This document shows, in pieces, positions 43,358-52,829 of a DNA stretch of 64,000 bases (the first letter of the stretch is position 1; each line of letters begins with the position of its first letter). A program made the position numbers and the translations under genes. Origin of the DNA: Cohnella sp. AR92. Lineage in GTDB: Bacteria > Bacillota > Bacilli > Paenibacillales > Paenibacillaceae. The DNA lies in the NCBI RefSeq assembly GCF_003990975.1, contig NZ_RZJR01000006.1:124001-188000 (forward strand). Reading direction: 5' to 3'. The notes under the pieces are model-generated. The model searched no databases. It was not told where the DNA came from and saw nothing but the letters and a program-made list of their open reading frames with translations.

Positions 43358-46300
43358 ATGAACAAATTCATTGCGTCCGTTATGCAACGGTCTACCATTA
43401 TCCTTATTTTTGTCATTCTCATTCTTGCATGGGGCGGCGCAGCCGCTCTGCAGATGCAGCGAGATTATATGCCCGGAATCACCAACACGACTCTTATGGT
43501 TTCCTTGCGCGCCTCATCCTTGCAAGCCAATCAAGTTCAAACGCAGCTGACTTCCAAGCTGGAGGATGCGCTAAAGAGCGTGGACGGGTTATCGAATATC
43601 GAGACAACCTCCTACGACGGCGGCCTCTTAATGAATCTGTACTTCCCGATGAACGACAACATGAAGAAAGCGGAGAGCGACACGAAGCAAGCGCTCGCTG
43701 CCGTTACGCTTCCGGACGGCGTCAATGCGCCGACGGTGACGAGGCTGACGACAAGCACGTTCCCCATTCTGAGCTACAGCCTCACGGCCGGCAACGGCAA
43801 GATCGACGAAACGACGCTGCGTTCCAGCATGCAAACCGGCATCGTCAAACAGTTGAAATCGGTTCCCGGCGTTGCCGACGTCCATACGACGGGCGGAGCA
43901 AACAATGGCTACGTCGTTACGATCCGAATGAGAGACCTTGAGAAGAGCGGAATGACGCTGGATGACTTTAACCAATCCGTGTCCGCGGCTCTGCCGAATT
44001 GGTCTCAGGGCAACCTCGCGAATATTCGCGCCTCGATTCCGATTCAAGTCCAAAGCTGGGATGCGACCGATCGGGAGCTCGGCAATCTGCCCATCAAGAA
44101 CAAACAAGGGGACACCGTCGCTCTTGCTGCCGTAGCCGACATCTCTCACTCGCTTACCGACGTCAAAACGGTGTCTCGAACGAACGGGCAGGCTAGCGTA
44201 ACGATTGACGTCATTAAGACGCCATCGGCGAACCTTATCGATGTCGCCAAGCAGGTCAAAGACAGGGTTGCCCATCTCTCCGACGTGCAGAACGGCGATG
44301 TCGCGATGAGTTTGTTATTGGATCGCGCGCATGATCTGAATGCATCCTTGAAGGGGCTCTTAAGAGAAGGGCTGCTTGGCTGCTTGTTCTCGATGATATG
44401 CGTGCTTGTGTTCTTCCGCAATATCCGTTCGACCCTCATAATCGCAGTCTCCTTGCCGATCTCGCTCCTTGCGACAACCGCGTTGCTTAAGGCGATGGGC
44501 ATCACGCTCAACATCCTGACCGTCTCGGGACTCATTGTAGCGATGGGGCGCATCGTGGACGATGCGATCGTCATTCTGGACAATATGTATCGGAGGACGC
44601 AAGAACGCAAAGACGGCGACGAATCCCGGATTCGCGTTCTGTCTTCCTCGGTCGTCGAGATGCTGCCGGCCATCTTCGCGTCGACGGCCACGACGGTAGC
44701 CGTCTATATTCCGATCGCGATGATCGGAGGGATCGTAGGAGCATCCTATTCCGGATTCGCCTGGTCTGTCGTAATCGCCATTGCCGTGTCCTTCTTGGTC
44801 GCTATGCTCGTTATCCCGTCGCTTGCCTATATGGGGTGGAAAGGGAACCAAGCCAAATCCGTCACCTTGGAGCCGGTTATGCGTCCGATTCTTCAAGCGG
44901 CGCTCAAGCATAAGAAGACGGTGGTTGGCATCACGTTAGCTCTCCTGATCGGAGCGGCGGCCCTAGCGACGCAACTTCCGTTCAGTCTTCTTCCGAGCAC
45001 CGCATCCGGCGAAGTGGCCGTCAAAGTCGAGATGCCGAAGGGCAGCACGCTAGCTCAAGTAGACGACCAAGTCAAGCTCGTCGAGAACGCGCTTAAGCAA
45101 GACCGGAACGTGGCTTCCTATTCGGCCAGCTTCGGTTCGACCTTCACTCCGCAAGCCGACGACGTGTTCGATCAAGGAGGGGGATTCATTCAGCAGCCGA
45201 ATGTAGCCAATCTCTCCCTGACCCTGCATGACAAGAAGCATCTGAACTCGTTTATCGCCTCTCTGCAGGACTCGCTGAACCGGATTGCCGGCAAGTCCGT
45301 CATTACGGTCTCGAACCAGAACATTGCCGGCGATGACTCGCAGATGAAGATCATGCTGACCGGCGCGGATCAGAAGACTCTCGAATCCGCCGCTCAAACC
45401 ATCCGTACTCGCCTGGCTTCCATTGACGGTCTAAGCGTGAACGGCAAAGCGGATCTGACCAATGGGGCAACCAAGTATGCCATCCGACTTCATCAAGACC
45501 AGATGGAGAAGTACGGCGTCCGTATGGATGAGGTCAACAAAGTGATCGCCCGCTATATGGCGAAAGGCAAGGACTTCGATATCCCGACATCCAAGGGAGC
45601 CATCCCAGTCGACGTTTATTTAGACCCCGTTCATTCCGGAAGCGGGGCGAAGTCCGAAGCGGGGACCGAGCAGGCTCTGGCGGCATTATCGGCCGAGACC
45701 TTCCAAGCCAAGGACGGGCAATCCGTAAGACTCGACCAGTTCGCAACCATAGGAACGAGCAGCGAGGCGACCTCGATCCAAGAGCGGGACGGACAGCCAT
45801 TCGCGGTCGTAACCACGCAGATCGTCGCCAGCAACATGAGCAAAGTCTCCAAGCAAGTCCAATCGGCACTCGCTCATACCGAGCTGCCTAAGGGGGTAAG
45901 CTACTCGTTGGGCGGAATATCCCAGCAAGTTACCCAGATGATCGAAGAGATGGTCGTTGCCGTAACGGTGTCCATTCTGCTCGTGTTAATGATCATCAGC
46001 TTTGTTTTCAAAGGCTTGAAAGCTCCGCTAGCCGTACTCGTCAGCATCCCTCTGGCATGGATTGGGATCGTGATCTCGCTCTATCTGATTCACGGACAAT
46101 GGAATTTGGCCGCGCTCGTCGGCGTTCTGATGCTGACCGGAATCGTCGTCACGAACGGGATCGTCATGATCGATAAGATCGAACGCAACCGCAGAGAAGG
46201 AATGGAATTAAGAGAGGCCGTGATGCAAGGAAGCTTGTCTCGCGTGCGCCCGATCTTCATGACGGCGGGAACGACGGTACTGACTCTGCTTCCGCTGGCA

Positions 46301-46477
46301 TTCTCCCATGAGGGAGACGCCGTCGTATCGCAGACGCTGGGAATCGTCGTGATCGGAGGGATGATCACTTCTACCTTAAACAGCTTCCTTGTCATTCCGA
46401 TTCTATACGAATGGCTGCAAGGGGCCAAAGCAAAAGCCTTGAACGTTCATCAAGCGCCGATAGGAGGGAAGCCATGA
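43358..46477 (+). CDS. RND-family efflux transporter, SwrC/AcrB-like
   Basis: 1039 residues, 12 membrane helices and two large extracytoplasmic loops (about residues 30-330 and 550-850). Typical RND segments: N-terminal MQRSTIILIFVILILAWGG, GRIVDDAIVILDN in helix 4 region and TGIVVTNGIVMIDKIERNRREG in the second half. The Gram-positive relative SwrC exports surfactin and drugs. Its stop overlaps the DedA-PAP2 start (ATGA). First gene of a five-gene unit ending in a sigma/anti-sigma module. Confidence 0.92.
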   Translation: MNKFIASVMQRSTIILIFVILILAWGGAAALQMQRDYMPGITNTTLMVSLRASSLQANQVQTQLTSKLEDALKSVDGLSNIETTSYDGGLLMNLYFPMNDNMKKAESDTKQALAAVTLPDGVNAPTVTRLTTSTFPILSYSLTAGNGKIDETTLRSSMQTGIVKQLKSVPGVADVHTTGGANNGYVVTIRMRDLEKSGMTLDDFNQSVSAALPNWSQGNLANIRASIPIQVQSWDATDRELGNLPIKNKQGDTVALAAVADISHSLTDVKTVSRTNGQASVTIDVIKTPSANLIDVAKQVKDRVAHLSDVQNGDVAMSLLLDRAHDLNASLKGLLREGLLGCLFSMICVLVFFRNIRSTLIIAVSLPISLLATTALLKAMGITLNILTVSGLIVAMGRIVDDAIVILDNMYRRTQERKDGDESRIRVLSSSVVEMLPAIFASTATTVAVYIPIAMIGGIVGASYSGFAWSVVIAIAVSFLVAMLVIPSLAYMGWKGNQAKSVTLEPVMRPILQAALKHKKTVVGITLALLIGAAALATQLPFSLLPSTASGEVAVKVEMPKGSTLAQVDDQVKLVENALKQDRNVASYSASFGSTFTPQADDVFDQGGGFIQQPNVANLSLTLHDKKHLNSFIASLQDSLNRIAGKSVITVSNQNIAGDDSQMKIMLTGADQKTLESAAQTIRTRLASIDGLSVNGKADLTNGATKYAIRLHQDQMEKYGVRMDEVNKVIARYMAKGKDFDIPTSKGAIPVDVYLDPVHSGSGAKSEAGTEQALAALSAETFQAKDGQSVRLDQFATIGTSSEATSIQERDGQPFAVVTTQIVASNMSKVSKQVQSALAHTELPKGVSYSLGGISQQVTQMIEEMVVAVTVSILLVLMIISFVFKGLKAPLAVLVSIPLAWIGIVISLYLIHGQWNLAALVGVLMLTGIVVTNGIVMIDKIERNRREGMELREAVMQGSLSRVRPIFMTAGTTVLTLLPLAFSHEGDAVVSQTLGIVVIGGMITSTLNSFLVIPILYEWLQGAKAKALNVHQAPIGGKP

Positions 46478-47808
46478 CCCACATTAGCGATATGTTGACG
46501 CATTTATTGGAGTCTTACGGATACGTTGTTCTCTTCTTCGCCCTTCTGTTGGAGTTGATGGCTTTGCCGCTTCCGGGGGAACTCATCATGACCTACGCGG
46601 GACTTATCGTCTATGGCGGACGCCTGAATTGGATAGCCAGCATGGCGATTGCGGGACTCGGAGCTTCGCTCGGAATGACGATTGCCTACGCGATAGGGTA
46701 TCGGCTCGGTTATCCCTTTTTCCATAAATACGGCGCTCGCTTCCATCTTGGTCCCGACAAGCTGGAAGGGATCTCCAAGTGGTTCGATCGCTACGGAAGC
46801 AGAATGCTGGTAATCGCTTATTTTATTCCGGGGATTCGCCATATCACGGGTTACTTCTCGGGAACGACGCGGATGCCTTTTCGCAGATTTGCGGGATATG
46901 CCTATACGGGCGCCTTCTTCTGGGTCTTCGTCTTCGTCACCTTAGGGAAGCTGCTCGGGCCGCAATGGCAGGAGTATCATGCAACCATAAACTCGTATAT
47001 GCTTGCGATCGGTCTCTTAACGGCGGTATGCTATGTAACGATAACGATCATTCGCAAGAATCGTTCGATGATCAAGCAGAAGCTCGACGTCCTCTTGCAA
47101 AAGGGGATTCAGCGGTTCCGATCGGCGGGGAAAATACAGCTCCTGATTGGATCCGCATGCGTTCTGTTCCTTGTGTTCTTCTCCTTTACGATCGGACTCA
47201 TCCAGGATTTCCTGGCACAGGAGTTTACCCGATTCGATCTAGCGGCCGGTTATCTGGTCGAGAGGCTGTTTACTCCGGACTGGATGAGCTCGTTGGAACG
47301 CGCAACTCGGATAGGAGCTTACCCTTACTTGTTTATCCCCATGGCCGCTGCCTTGGTCTACATCGCGTTCAGCAGCCGGAACCGCGCGCTGGAGCTCGCG
47401 TTCTTCGCTGTCGCGATGGCGGGAGGGGAAGGATTGGATGAAGCCCTTCGTCGATTGTTCCACCGTTTGGGGCCAATCGACAGCTTGTACTCTTTTCCAA
47501 GCGAGCAGGTCTTCATGACCGTCACGGTTTACGGCTTCTCCGTTTACTTGCTGCTGCGGCATCGCAAGGAATCTCGTTTTCAAGTGGCAGCCTTCCTCGC
47601 GGTCCTTGGCTTGTGCGTTCTGGTTGGGTTAAGCGCGGTTTATACGGGAATGAGCCTTCCGAGCGATGTCGCGGCAGGATTCGTGTTCGGCGGTCTCTGG
47701 TTCACGTTAATCGTGGCGACATTGGAGATTTATCGGGCGATTCGAAGCAAACGTTTATGGACGAGACCCAAGCTTGCCATACCCCCATACCTATTATCGT
47801 CATCTTAG
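46474..47808 (+). CDS. DedA-family membrane protein fused to a degenerate PAP2 domain
   Basis: 444 residues from ATG 46474 after TAGGAGGG. Residues about 10-170 are a DedA/SNARE-associated domain (LMALPLPGELIMTYAG, GYRLGYPFFHKYGARF, FIPGIRHITGYFSG), the undecaprenyl-phosphate flippase family. Residues about 240-430 match a PAP2 lipid phosphatase in layout, but the catalytic motifs are altered: PSGH reads PSEQ, and SR-x5-H reads SAVYTGMS. The fusion suggests handling of a lipid carrier, with the second domain probably binding rather than hydrolysing. Coupled to the RND gene upstream, 13 bases before the sigma factor. Confidence 0.88.
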   Translation: MTHISDMLTHLLESYGYVVLFFALLLELMALPLPGELIMTYAGLIVYGGRLNWIASMAIAGLGASLGMTIAYAIGYRLGYPFFHKYGARFHLGPDKLEGISKWFDRYGSRMLVIAYFIPGIRHITGYFSGTTRMPFRRFAGYAYTGAFFWVFVFVTLGKLLGPQWQEYHATINSYMLAIGLLTAVCYVTITIIRKNRSMIKQKLDVLLQKGIQRFRSAGKIQLLIGSACVLFLVFFSFTIGLIQDFLAQEFTRFDLAAGYLVERLFTPDWMSSLERATRIGAYPYLFIPMAAALVYIAFSSRNRALELAFFAVAMAGGEGLDEALRRLFHRLGPIDSLYSFPSEQVFMTVTVYGFSVYLLLRHRKESRFQVAAFLAVLGLCVLVGLSAVYTGMSLPSDVAAGFVFGGLWFTLIVATLEIYRAIRSKRLWTRPKLAIPPYLLSSS

Positions 47809-47821
47809 GGGCTGATCCTGT

Positions 47822-48373
47822 TTGGACGAAGAGCTTAACCGAATCATTCGGGAGGCCAGAAGAGGGAGCAAGGACGCCTTCGCTATCCTTGTCCATCGAT
47901 TCAAAGATCATGTGTATCGCTATGCTTACGGGATGATAGGGGATCGCATGGAAGCGGAGGATATCGCGCAAGAAGCCTTTCTGAAGTGCTTCGCGGCATT
48001 GCCGCGGCTGGAGAACGAATTCTCGTTCGTCTCCTGGTTGAATCGAATCGTCTCCAATCTGTGCGCGGATCGTCTTCGGAAGCGAAGCAAAGAACGGTTA
48101 AAAGCAGCTTCCGTCGAAGCGTTAGACGCTATCGAGATCAGCAGCGCGCAGGAGCAGCAGCGAGTCCGGAATTTGAAAATGACAATCGAAGAGGCCATGA
48201 AGCAATTATCATTGGATCATCGTCAGATTATCTTATTGCATGACGTTCAGGGCTTCCGCTATGAAGAGATTGCGCGAATGCTTGAGATTCCCGTCGGAAC
48301 GGTGAAGTCTAGACTGAATTCGGCCCGGCTCGCTCTCCGTCTAGCCATGAGAAGAGGGGAAGAGGAAGAATGA
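47822..48373 (+). CDS. ECF-type RNA polymerase sigma factor (SigW-like)
   Basis: 183 residues, TTG start after AGGGG. Sigma region 2 (DRMEAEDIAQEAFLKCFAALPRL) and region 4 (EIARMLEIPVGTVKSRLNSARLAL) are clear. ECF factors guide RNA polymerase to envelope-stress genes and are held by an anti-sigma factor. Its stop overlaps the anti-sigma start (ATGA). Confidence 0.93.
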   Translation: MDEELNRIIREARRGSKDAFAILVHRFKDHVYRYAYGMIGDRMEAEDIAQEAFLKCFAALPRLENEFSFVSWLNRIVSNLCADRLRKRSKERLKAASVEALDAIEISSAQEQQRVRNLKMTIEEAMKQLSLDHRQIILLHDVQGFRYEEIARMLEIPVGTVKSRLNSARLALRLAMRRGEEEE

Positions 48374-48861
48374 AGGAACATCCATTCGAATGGATCTCCG
48401 CCTACATCGATGAAGAATTGGATCCCGCCGAGCGGCAGCGTATGGACCTCCATCTCGCCCAATGCGAATCCTGCTTCGACTTAGTGACGGAATTAAGGGA
48501 CATGAAGAACGAGGTCGCGATGCATTATGAACGGATCGAAGCGCCGGAAGGAATGGAAGTCCGCATCCTGCAAGCTGTAGAGGCCGTAGAGAGAAAGCCT
48601 TCCACTCTGACGAAGGCGGGTTCCTTGAGCATTCCGCTAATCGGATTAACCGTTCTCGTTGCTTTGTCCTTCTTCTATGGCTCCATCCTTGTAAAGTTAA
48701 TTACCGTTGCCGTTAAATTCATGGTAACGGCCGCATACGTGGTGTCCCATGTGGCTTCATCCATTCCCGCCGTATGGGTGACGGCTTTGGCGATAGCGAT
48801 TGGAATCTCCTTGTTATCCGGGTTCTCGCTCCGGCGAATCCTACGAAGCACGACCCAATAG
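48370..48861 (+). CDS. zinc-finger membrane anti-sigma factor
   Basis: 163 residues. The ZAS motif is seen at residues 28-35 as H-x3-C-x2-C (HLAQCESC). The C-terminal half holds two or three membrane helices from about residue 85. It is expected to bind the ECF sigma factor encoded upstream and release it on envelope stress, probably by regulated proteolysis as for RsiW. Confidence 0.92.
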   Translation: MKEHPFEWISAYIDEELDPAERQRMDLHLAQCESCFDLVTELRDMKNEVAMHYERIEAPEGMEVRILQAVEAVERKPSTLTKAGSLSIPLIGLTVLVALSFFYGSILVKLITVAVKFMVTAAYVVSHVASSIPAVWVTALAIAIGISLLSGFSLRRILRSTTQ

Positions 48862-48876
48862 AAAGGGGGAAGTACG

Positions 48877-49731
48877 CTGCGCAGACTCCTGCAATTGTCC
48901 TTGTTGATGTTTATCGCAATGCTCATCTTCCCAATCTCGTCTACCCATGCCGCAAGTTTGTACGACCATCAGGATACGACGGTTCCCGCGGGTCAAACGG
49001 TTGTCGACGTTGTCGTCGTCGGAGGCGACGTAACCGTAGCGGGCAGCGTCAGCAACTCGGTCGTGGTCGTCAACGGCGATGTCAACGTGAGTTCGACCGC
49101 TCGCATCAAAGGAGTCATCGTCGTGATCGGGGGCCATCTGCACCAAGAAGAAGGCGCGGACGTTACGAATGATATCGTGAGTATCTCCTTCGACAACGCG
49201 ACGGTCAACAGCCTTATCATCGGCACGGGACTTATTCTCGGACTCGGAGCCTTTAAGCTCGCGGCCAGTTTAATTCTGTTCATCGTGCCCATTCTTATGG
49301 TTGCGATCGGGAGAAGGAGAACGGCGGCCGTCGTGGACCGGTTCCGGAACTCGCCAAGGGGCAAGCTGTTCGCCGCAGGCTTCTTTGTCGGCTTGCTGAT
49401 CTTTGCCGTAAGCGTCGTGCTGCTGCTCACGATCGTCGGGATCCCGTTTATCCTGATCTTCGCTTTATTCCTCTTCATCGCTCTTGGCATCGGGATCACG
49501 ATCGTCAGCCAAACGATCGGAGAACAGATTCGAATCTTCGAAGACAAGCCCGAATGGGCGAGAGCAGGCGCAGGCGCGATGCTGCTCGTCTCGATGCTGA
49601 ACGTTCCCTTTATCGGAATGCTGCTCTTCCTGGCGCTGACCCTGTTCTCCCTTGGCGTATCCACTTCCCTAACGGTCTCCTTGTTGAGGAATAGGAAGCG
49701 GCCGCTCAATGGCAGCGATACAGATCGATAA
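48877..49731 (+). CDS. polymer-forming (bactofilin-like) membrane protein, probable CTG start
   Basis: 284 residues if started at CTG 48877, 6-7 bases after GAAAGGGGGA. That start gives a proper signal peptide with positive charges (LRRLLQLSLLMFIAMLIF); the TTG at 48895 lies 24 bases from the ribosome site and would lack them. After the signal comes a short beta-solenoid region rich in VVGGDVTVAGSVSNSVVVVNG repeats, then four or five membrane helices. Likely effector of the sigma/anti-sigma pair. Its 3' end overlaps convergent lysR by 26 bases. Confidence 0.75.
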   Translation: MRRLLQLSLLMFIAMLIFPISSTHAASLYDHQDTTVPAGQTVVDVVVVGGDVTVAGSVSNSVVVVNGDVNVSSTARIKGVIVVIGGHLHQEEGADVTNDIVSISFDNATVNSLIIGTGLILGLGAFKLAASLILFIVPILMVAIGRRRTAAVVDRFRNSPRGKLFAAGFFVGLLIFAVSVVLLLTIVGIPFILIFALFLFIALGIGITIVSQTIGEQIRIFEDKPEWARAGAGAMLLVSMLNVPFIGMLLFLALTLFSLGVSTSLTVSLLRNRKRPLNGSDTDR

Positions 49732-50587
49732 AGTTCCGGGCCGCCTTCGACAGGCGATGGTTGCGCAGAGCGACAAGACCGATCGGCGACGTCAATCCGG
49801 ATTCGCCGGAAAGTCGTCGTCGGATGATCGGATAACCCGGATAATGATGTAGCAGCGATTCCGGAACGATGGAAACGCCGAAGCCGGACGCGACCAAGCT
49901 CATCAAGAGAGCGATATCCGAACATTCCCCCCGAAGCTTCGGTTCCAATCGAAGCTCGGAGAACGACTTCAGAATCAAATAATGGACGCCCAGCCCTTGC
50001 GTGCTTGGGAGCAGGAGCGGGAGATCGACGACGTCTGCCAGCGAGATCTCCCGTTCGTCCCCAAGCGGATTCTTGTCCGACGAAATCAAATAGAACGGCT
50101 CTTGTTCATGATGCAGGACGGTTAGATCGTCCCCAAGCTCAAGGGGCAGCCGGATAAAGGCGAGCTCGACCTCGCGTCCGCGAACCAATCGGCACAGATG
50201 GGACGATTCCCCTTGATGGATCTTGTAGGTGATCTTCGGATACTCCCGTTGAAATCCCTGCAGGACGGAGGACAATCCGGAGACGGACAGGGTATTGACT
50301 CCGATGGAGAGCTGGCCGTTCAGCCCGCTTCCGACTTCCTTTACCTCCGACTTGGCCGCTTCCATCAGCTCGACCATCTGCAAGGCATACTCGTACAATC
50401 GATTCCCCGCTTCGGTCACTTCCAATCGTTTGCCGTTTCTCTCCAGGAGAAGGGCGCCAAGCTCCTGTTCCATCGCCTTCAACTGCTGGCTTAACGGAGG
50501 CTGGGAGAGGTGCAGCCGCTTGGCGGCGCCCGAGACCGTTCCTTCCTCCACGATAGCAATGAAGTAGCGCAGCTGCCGAATGTCCAA
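49706..50587 (-). CDS. LysR-family transcriptional regulator
   Basis: 293 residues from TTG 50587 (LDIRQLRYFIAIVEEGTVSG) after GAAGGGGGAA; the frame upstream to 50668 lacks a ribosome site. N-terminal helix-turn-helix (GAAKRLHLSQPPLSQQLKAMEQELG) and C-terminal LysR substrate domain. Divergent from the deaminase gene, the likely target. It tail-overlaps the polymer-forming protein gene. Confidence 0.9.
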   Translation of the reverse strand: MDIRQLRYFIAIVEEGTVSGAAKRLHLSQPPLSQQLKAMEQELGALLLERNGKRLEVTEAGNRLYEYALQMVELMEAAKSEVKEVGSGLNGQLSIGVNTLSVSGLSSVLQGFQREYPKITYKIHQGESSHLCRLVRGREVELAFIRLPLELGDDLTVLHHEQEPFYLISSDKNPLGDEREISLADVVDLPLLLPSTQGLGVHYLILKSFSELRLEPKLRGECSDIALLMSLVASGFGVSIVPESLLHHYPGYPIIRRRLSGESGLTSPIGLVALRNHRLSKAARNFIDLYRCH

Positions 50588-50707
50588 TGCCGATTCCCCC
50601 TTCGGATGTATATGCAAAACCTTAGTTAAAGGCGATATAAACAATATTTCTCCTATCGATCTCCTCATGCTACCATGATAGCAGAAGGATTAGAAGGAGG
50701 GACGAGC

Positions 50708-51193
50708 ATGATCAACGATATCGATCTCATGCATCTCAGACGCTGCGTCGAACTGGCCGCGGAAGCGCTGGAAGCCGGCGATGAGCCATTCGGCTCCATC
50801 CTCGCGGCAGGCGACGGCACCGTTCTGATGGAGGACCGCAATCGCGTGGCGGGAGGAGACCACACGCAGCATCCGGAATTCGCGCTGGCCCGGTGGGCGG
50901 CCAATCACCTGACGCCGGAACAGCGGAGCGAAGCGACCGTATATACGTCCGGCGAGCACTGCCCGATGTGCGCAGCCGCCCATGGCTGGGTCGGACTGGG
51001 CCGCATCGTATACGCGAGCTCGTCCGAGCAATTGGCCGGATGGCTTCGCGAGTTAGGCGCGGCGGAACCGAAGGTGCGTACGCTGAGGATCCAGGACGTT
51101 ATTCGGGACACGCCGGTCGAAGGACCGGTTCCGGAGCTGGCGGAGCAAGTGAAGGAACTCCATCGCCGGATGCGGTCCGCGCCGCAAGCATAA
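50708..51193 (+). CDS. cytidine/deoxycytidylate deaminase-family nucleoside deaminase
   Basis: 161 residues from ATG 50708, after AAGGAGG. Zinc-site pattern: HPEF in place of the usual H-A-E, then SGEHCPMCAAAH (PCxxC-like). Members deaminate guanine, cytosine or tRNA adenosine; the FAxR pattern and short length are closest to guanine/nucleoside deaminases. Divergent from LysR. Confidence 0.82.
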   Translation: MINDIDLMHLRRCVELAAEALEAGDEPFGSILAAGDGTVLMEDRNRVAGGDHTQHPEFALARWAANHLTPEQRSEATVYTSGEHCPMCAAAHGWVGLGRIVYASSSEQLAGWLRELGAAEPKVRTLRIQDVIRDTPVEGPVPELAEQVKELHRRMRSAPQA

Positions 51194-51197
51194 AGCG

Positions 51198-51234
51198 AAG
51201 AACCGCTTCTCGCCGGCGAGAGGCGGTTTCTTTG
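51198..51234 (+). terminator. rho-independent terminator
   Basis: Stem AACCGCTTCTCGCC with GGCGAGAGGCGGTT (one mispair), then TTCTTT, after the deaminase gene. Confidence 0.8.
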
Positions 51235-51305
51235 TTCGGTTAGAGCACGAGCTCTCTGCGAGAGATATTCGTACCGGGGAACCGGAAGAAAAGGGGGAGA
51301 AGCGG

Positions 51306-52829
51306 ATGTCCATTCGGGTTCGGCTGCTGCTGAGCTTCGGTTCGGTGCTTGCGGTCGCCGTCGTTCTTCTGCTGATGACCTCGTATTTGCTGTCCGTTGC
51401 CATAACGGGCGATATGAGAAGCATCAGCAGCTTCTACAAAATCCATTATTCCCTGCATCCGTTAACCGACGAGGAGGAAACGATCTTCCTGGATCTAAAG
51501 TATTTGGCCAAGCAGGATCCCGGACGACTGGCGGACGACGCTTTATTGGCGGATTACGACGGACAGCTGAAGATGGTTCAGGCCGGTTTGTTCGTCAAGA
51601 GAGACAATAAGCTGCTCTATTCGTCGCCGTCGATCGGGGAACCGAAGATGCTGTCGGCTCTGCCCGGTTATGATGCCGACAATCTCTCGATCCGAAGTAC
51701 GCTGAACGTCGGCAATCGGTTTTTCTCCTATGCGAAATTCGACTTTCCCTATCCGGACGGTACGCAAGGGAGCTTATATGTGATGAAGGAGCGAAGCCCG
51801 TTCGCGGAGCTTGTCCGAACGCTGCTTCCGATTCTTGGGGTCGTGCTGCTAGCCGTCATCATGCTGACCGGCTTGCTTCTCTACCGGTACATCACCAGGA
51901 CGATGATCCGTCCTTTGGAAGTATTGAAGCGTTCGGCCGACCAGATCAAGGAAGGGGATCTGCAATTCGAATTGAAGCCGCAGTCGCGAGACGAGATCGG
52001 GCAGCTGAGCCAATCGTTCGAAGAGATGAGGCGAAGGCTGAAGGAATCGATCCAGCTTCAGCTTCAATACGAGGAGAATCGCAAAAGCTTGATCTCCAAC
52101 ATCTCGCACGATCTTAAAACGCCGATCACGACGATCAAAGGGTACGTGGAAGGCATTCGCGACGGGCTGGCCGATACGCCGGACAAGCTGGAGAAATACG
52201 TCGGTACCCTCCATGCGAAAGTGACCGACATGGGGCGCCTGGTCGACGAACTGCTGCTCTATTCCAAGCTGGATTTAAGGCGCGAGCCTTATTCGTTCGA
52301 ACGCGTCGACCTGATGGCATTCGCTCGCGATGCGGCGGAAGAATCCGCGCTAGAGCTGGAGGGCAAAGGCTTCATCGTCGATCTGGACGTCGCGTCTCCG
52401 GGACCCCTGTTCGTCATGGCCGACCGTTCGAAGCTGATGCGCGCTCTCGGCAACTTGATCCAGAACAGCGTGAAGTTCATGAACCGGGAGGAGAAGAGGA
52501 TCGGAATTCGAGTGGGAACCGAAGGAGCCCATGCGCTGTTGGCCGTAGAGGATAACGGACCGGGCATTCCCGCCGAATCGCTGCCCTTTATCTTCGAACG
52601 ATTCTATCGCGGGGATGCGTCCCGCAACAGCGAAACGGGAGGCAGCGGCCTGGGGCTGGCCATCGCCAAACAGATCGCGGAGGGACACCGCGGTTCGATC
52701 GAAGCCGTGAGCGCCTCGGGGGAAGGCGCCAGAATGATCATCCGTCTTCCGCTGGCCGACACGGGAAGCGCCGCCGACGCGGCTATTGGCTTACAGACTA
52801 CCAAGAAGAGAAACGGGGCAGACGGATGA
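51306..52829 (+). CDS. two-component sensor histidine kinase
   Basis: 507 residues. Membrane helix at about 8-32, an extracytoplasmic sensor region to about 175, second helix 178-198, HAMP domain to about 250. The HisKA box is NISHDLKTPITTIKGYVEG with the phospho-accepting His, followed by N, G1 (EDNGPGIP) and G2 (GGSGLGLAIAKQ) boxes of the ATPase. It overlaps the response regulator by ATGA. Stimulus unknown. Confidence 0.92.
   Translation: MSIRVRLLLSFGSVLAVAVVLLLMTSYLLSVAITGDMRSISSFYKIHYSLHPLTDEEETIFLDLKYLAKQDPGRLADDALLADYDGQLKMVQAGLFVKRDNKLLYSSPSIGEPKMLSALPGYDADNLSIRSTLNVGNRFFSYAKFDFPYPDGTQGSLYVMKERSPFAELVRTLLPILGVVLLAVIMLTGLLLYRYITRTMIRPLEVLKRSADQIKEGDLQFELKPQSRDEIGQLSQSFEEMRRRLKESIQLQLQYEENRKSLISNISHDLKTPITTIKGYVEGIRDGLADTPDKLEKYVGTLHAKVTDMGRLVDELLLYSKLDLRREPYSFERVDLMAFARDAAEESALELEGKGFIVDLDVASPGPLFVMADRSKLMRALGNLIQNSVKFMNREEKRIGIRVGTEGAHALLAVEDNGPGIPAESLPFIFERFYRGDASRNSETGGSGLGLAIAKQIAEGHRGSIEAVSASGEGARMIIRLPLADTGSAADAAIGLQTTKKRNGADG

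Noticed and set aside
48993-49925. 310-residue minus-strand open frame
   Set aside because: Overlaps the polymer-forming protein and lysR; Ser/Thr/Pro/Arg-rich shadow of repeated GTC/GAC codons.
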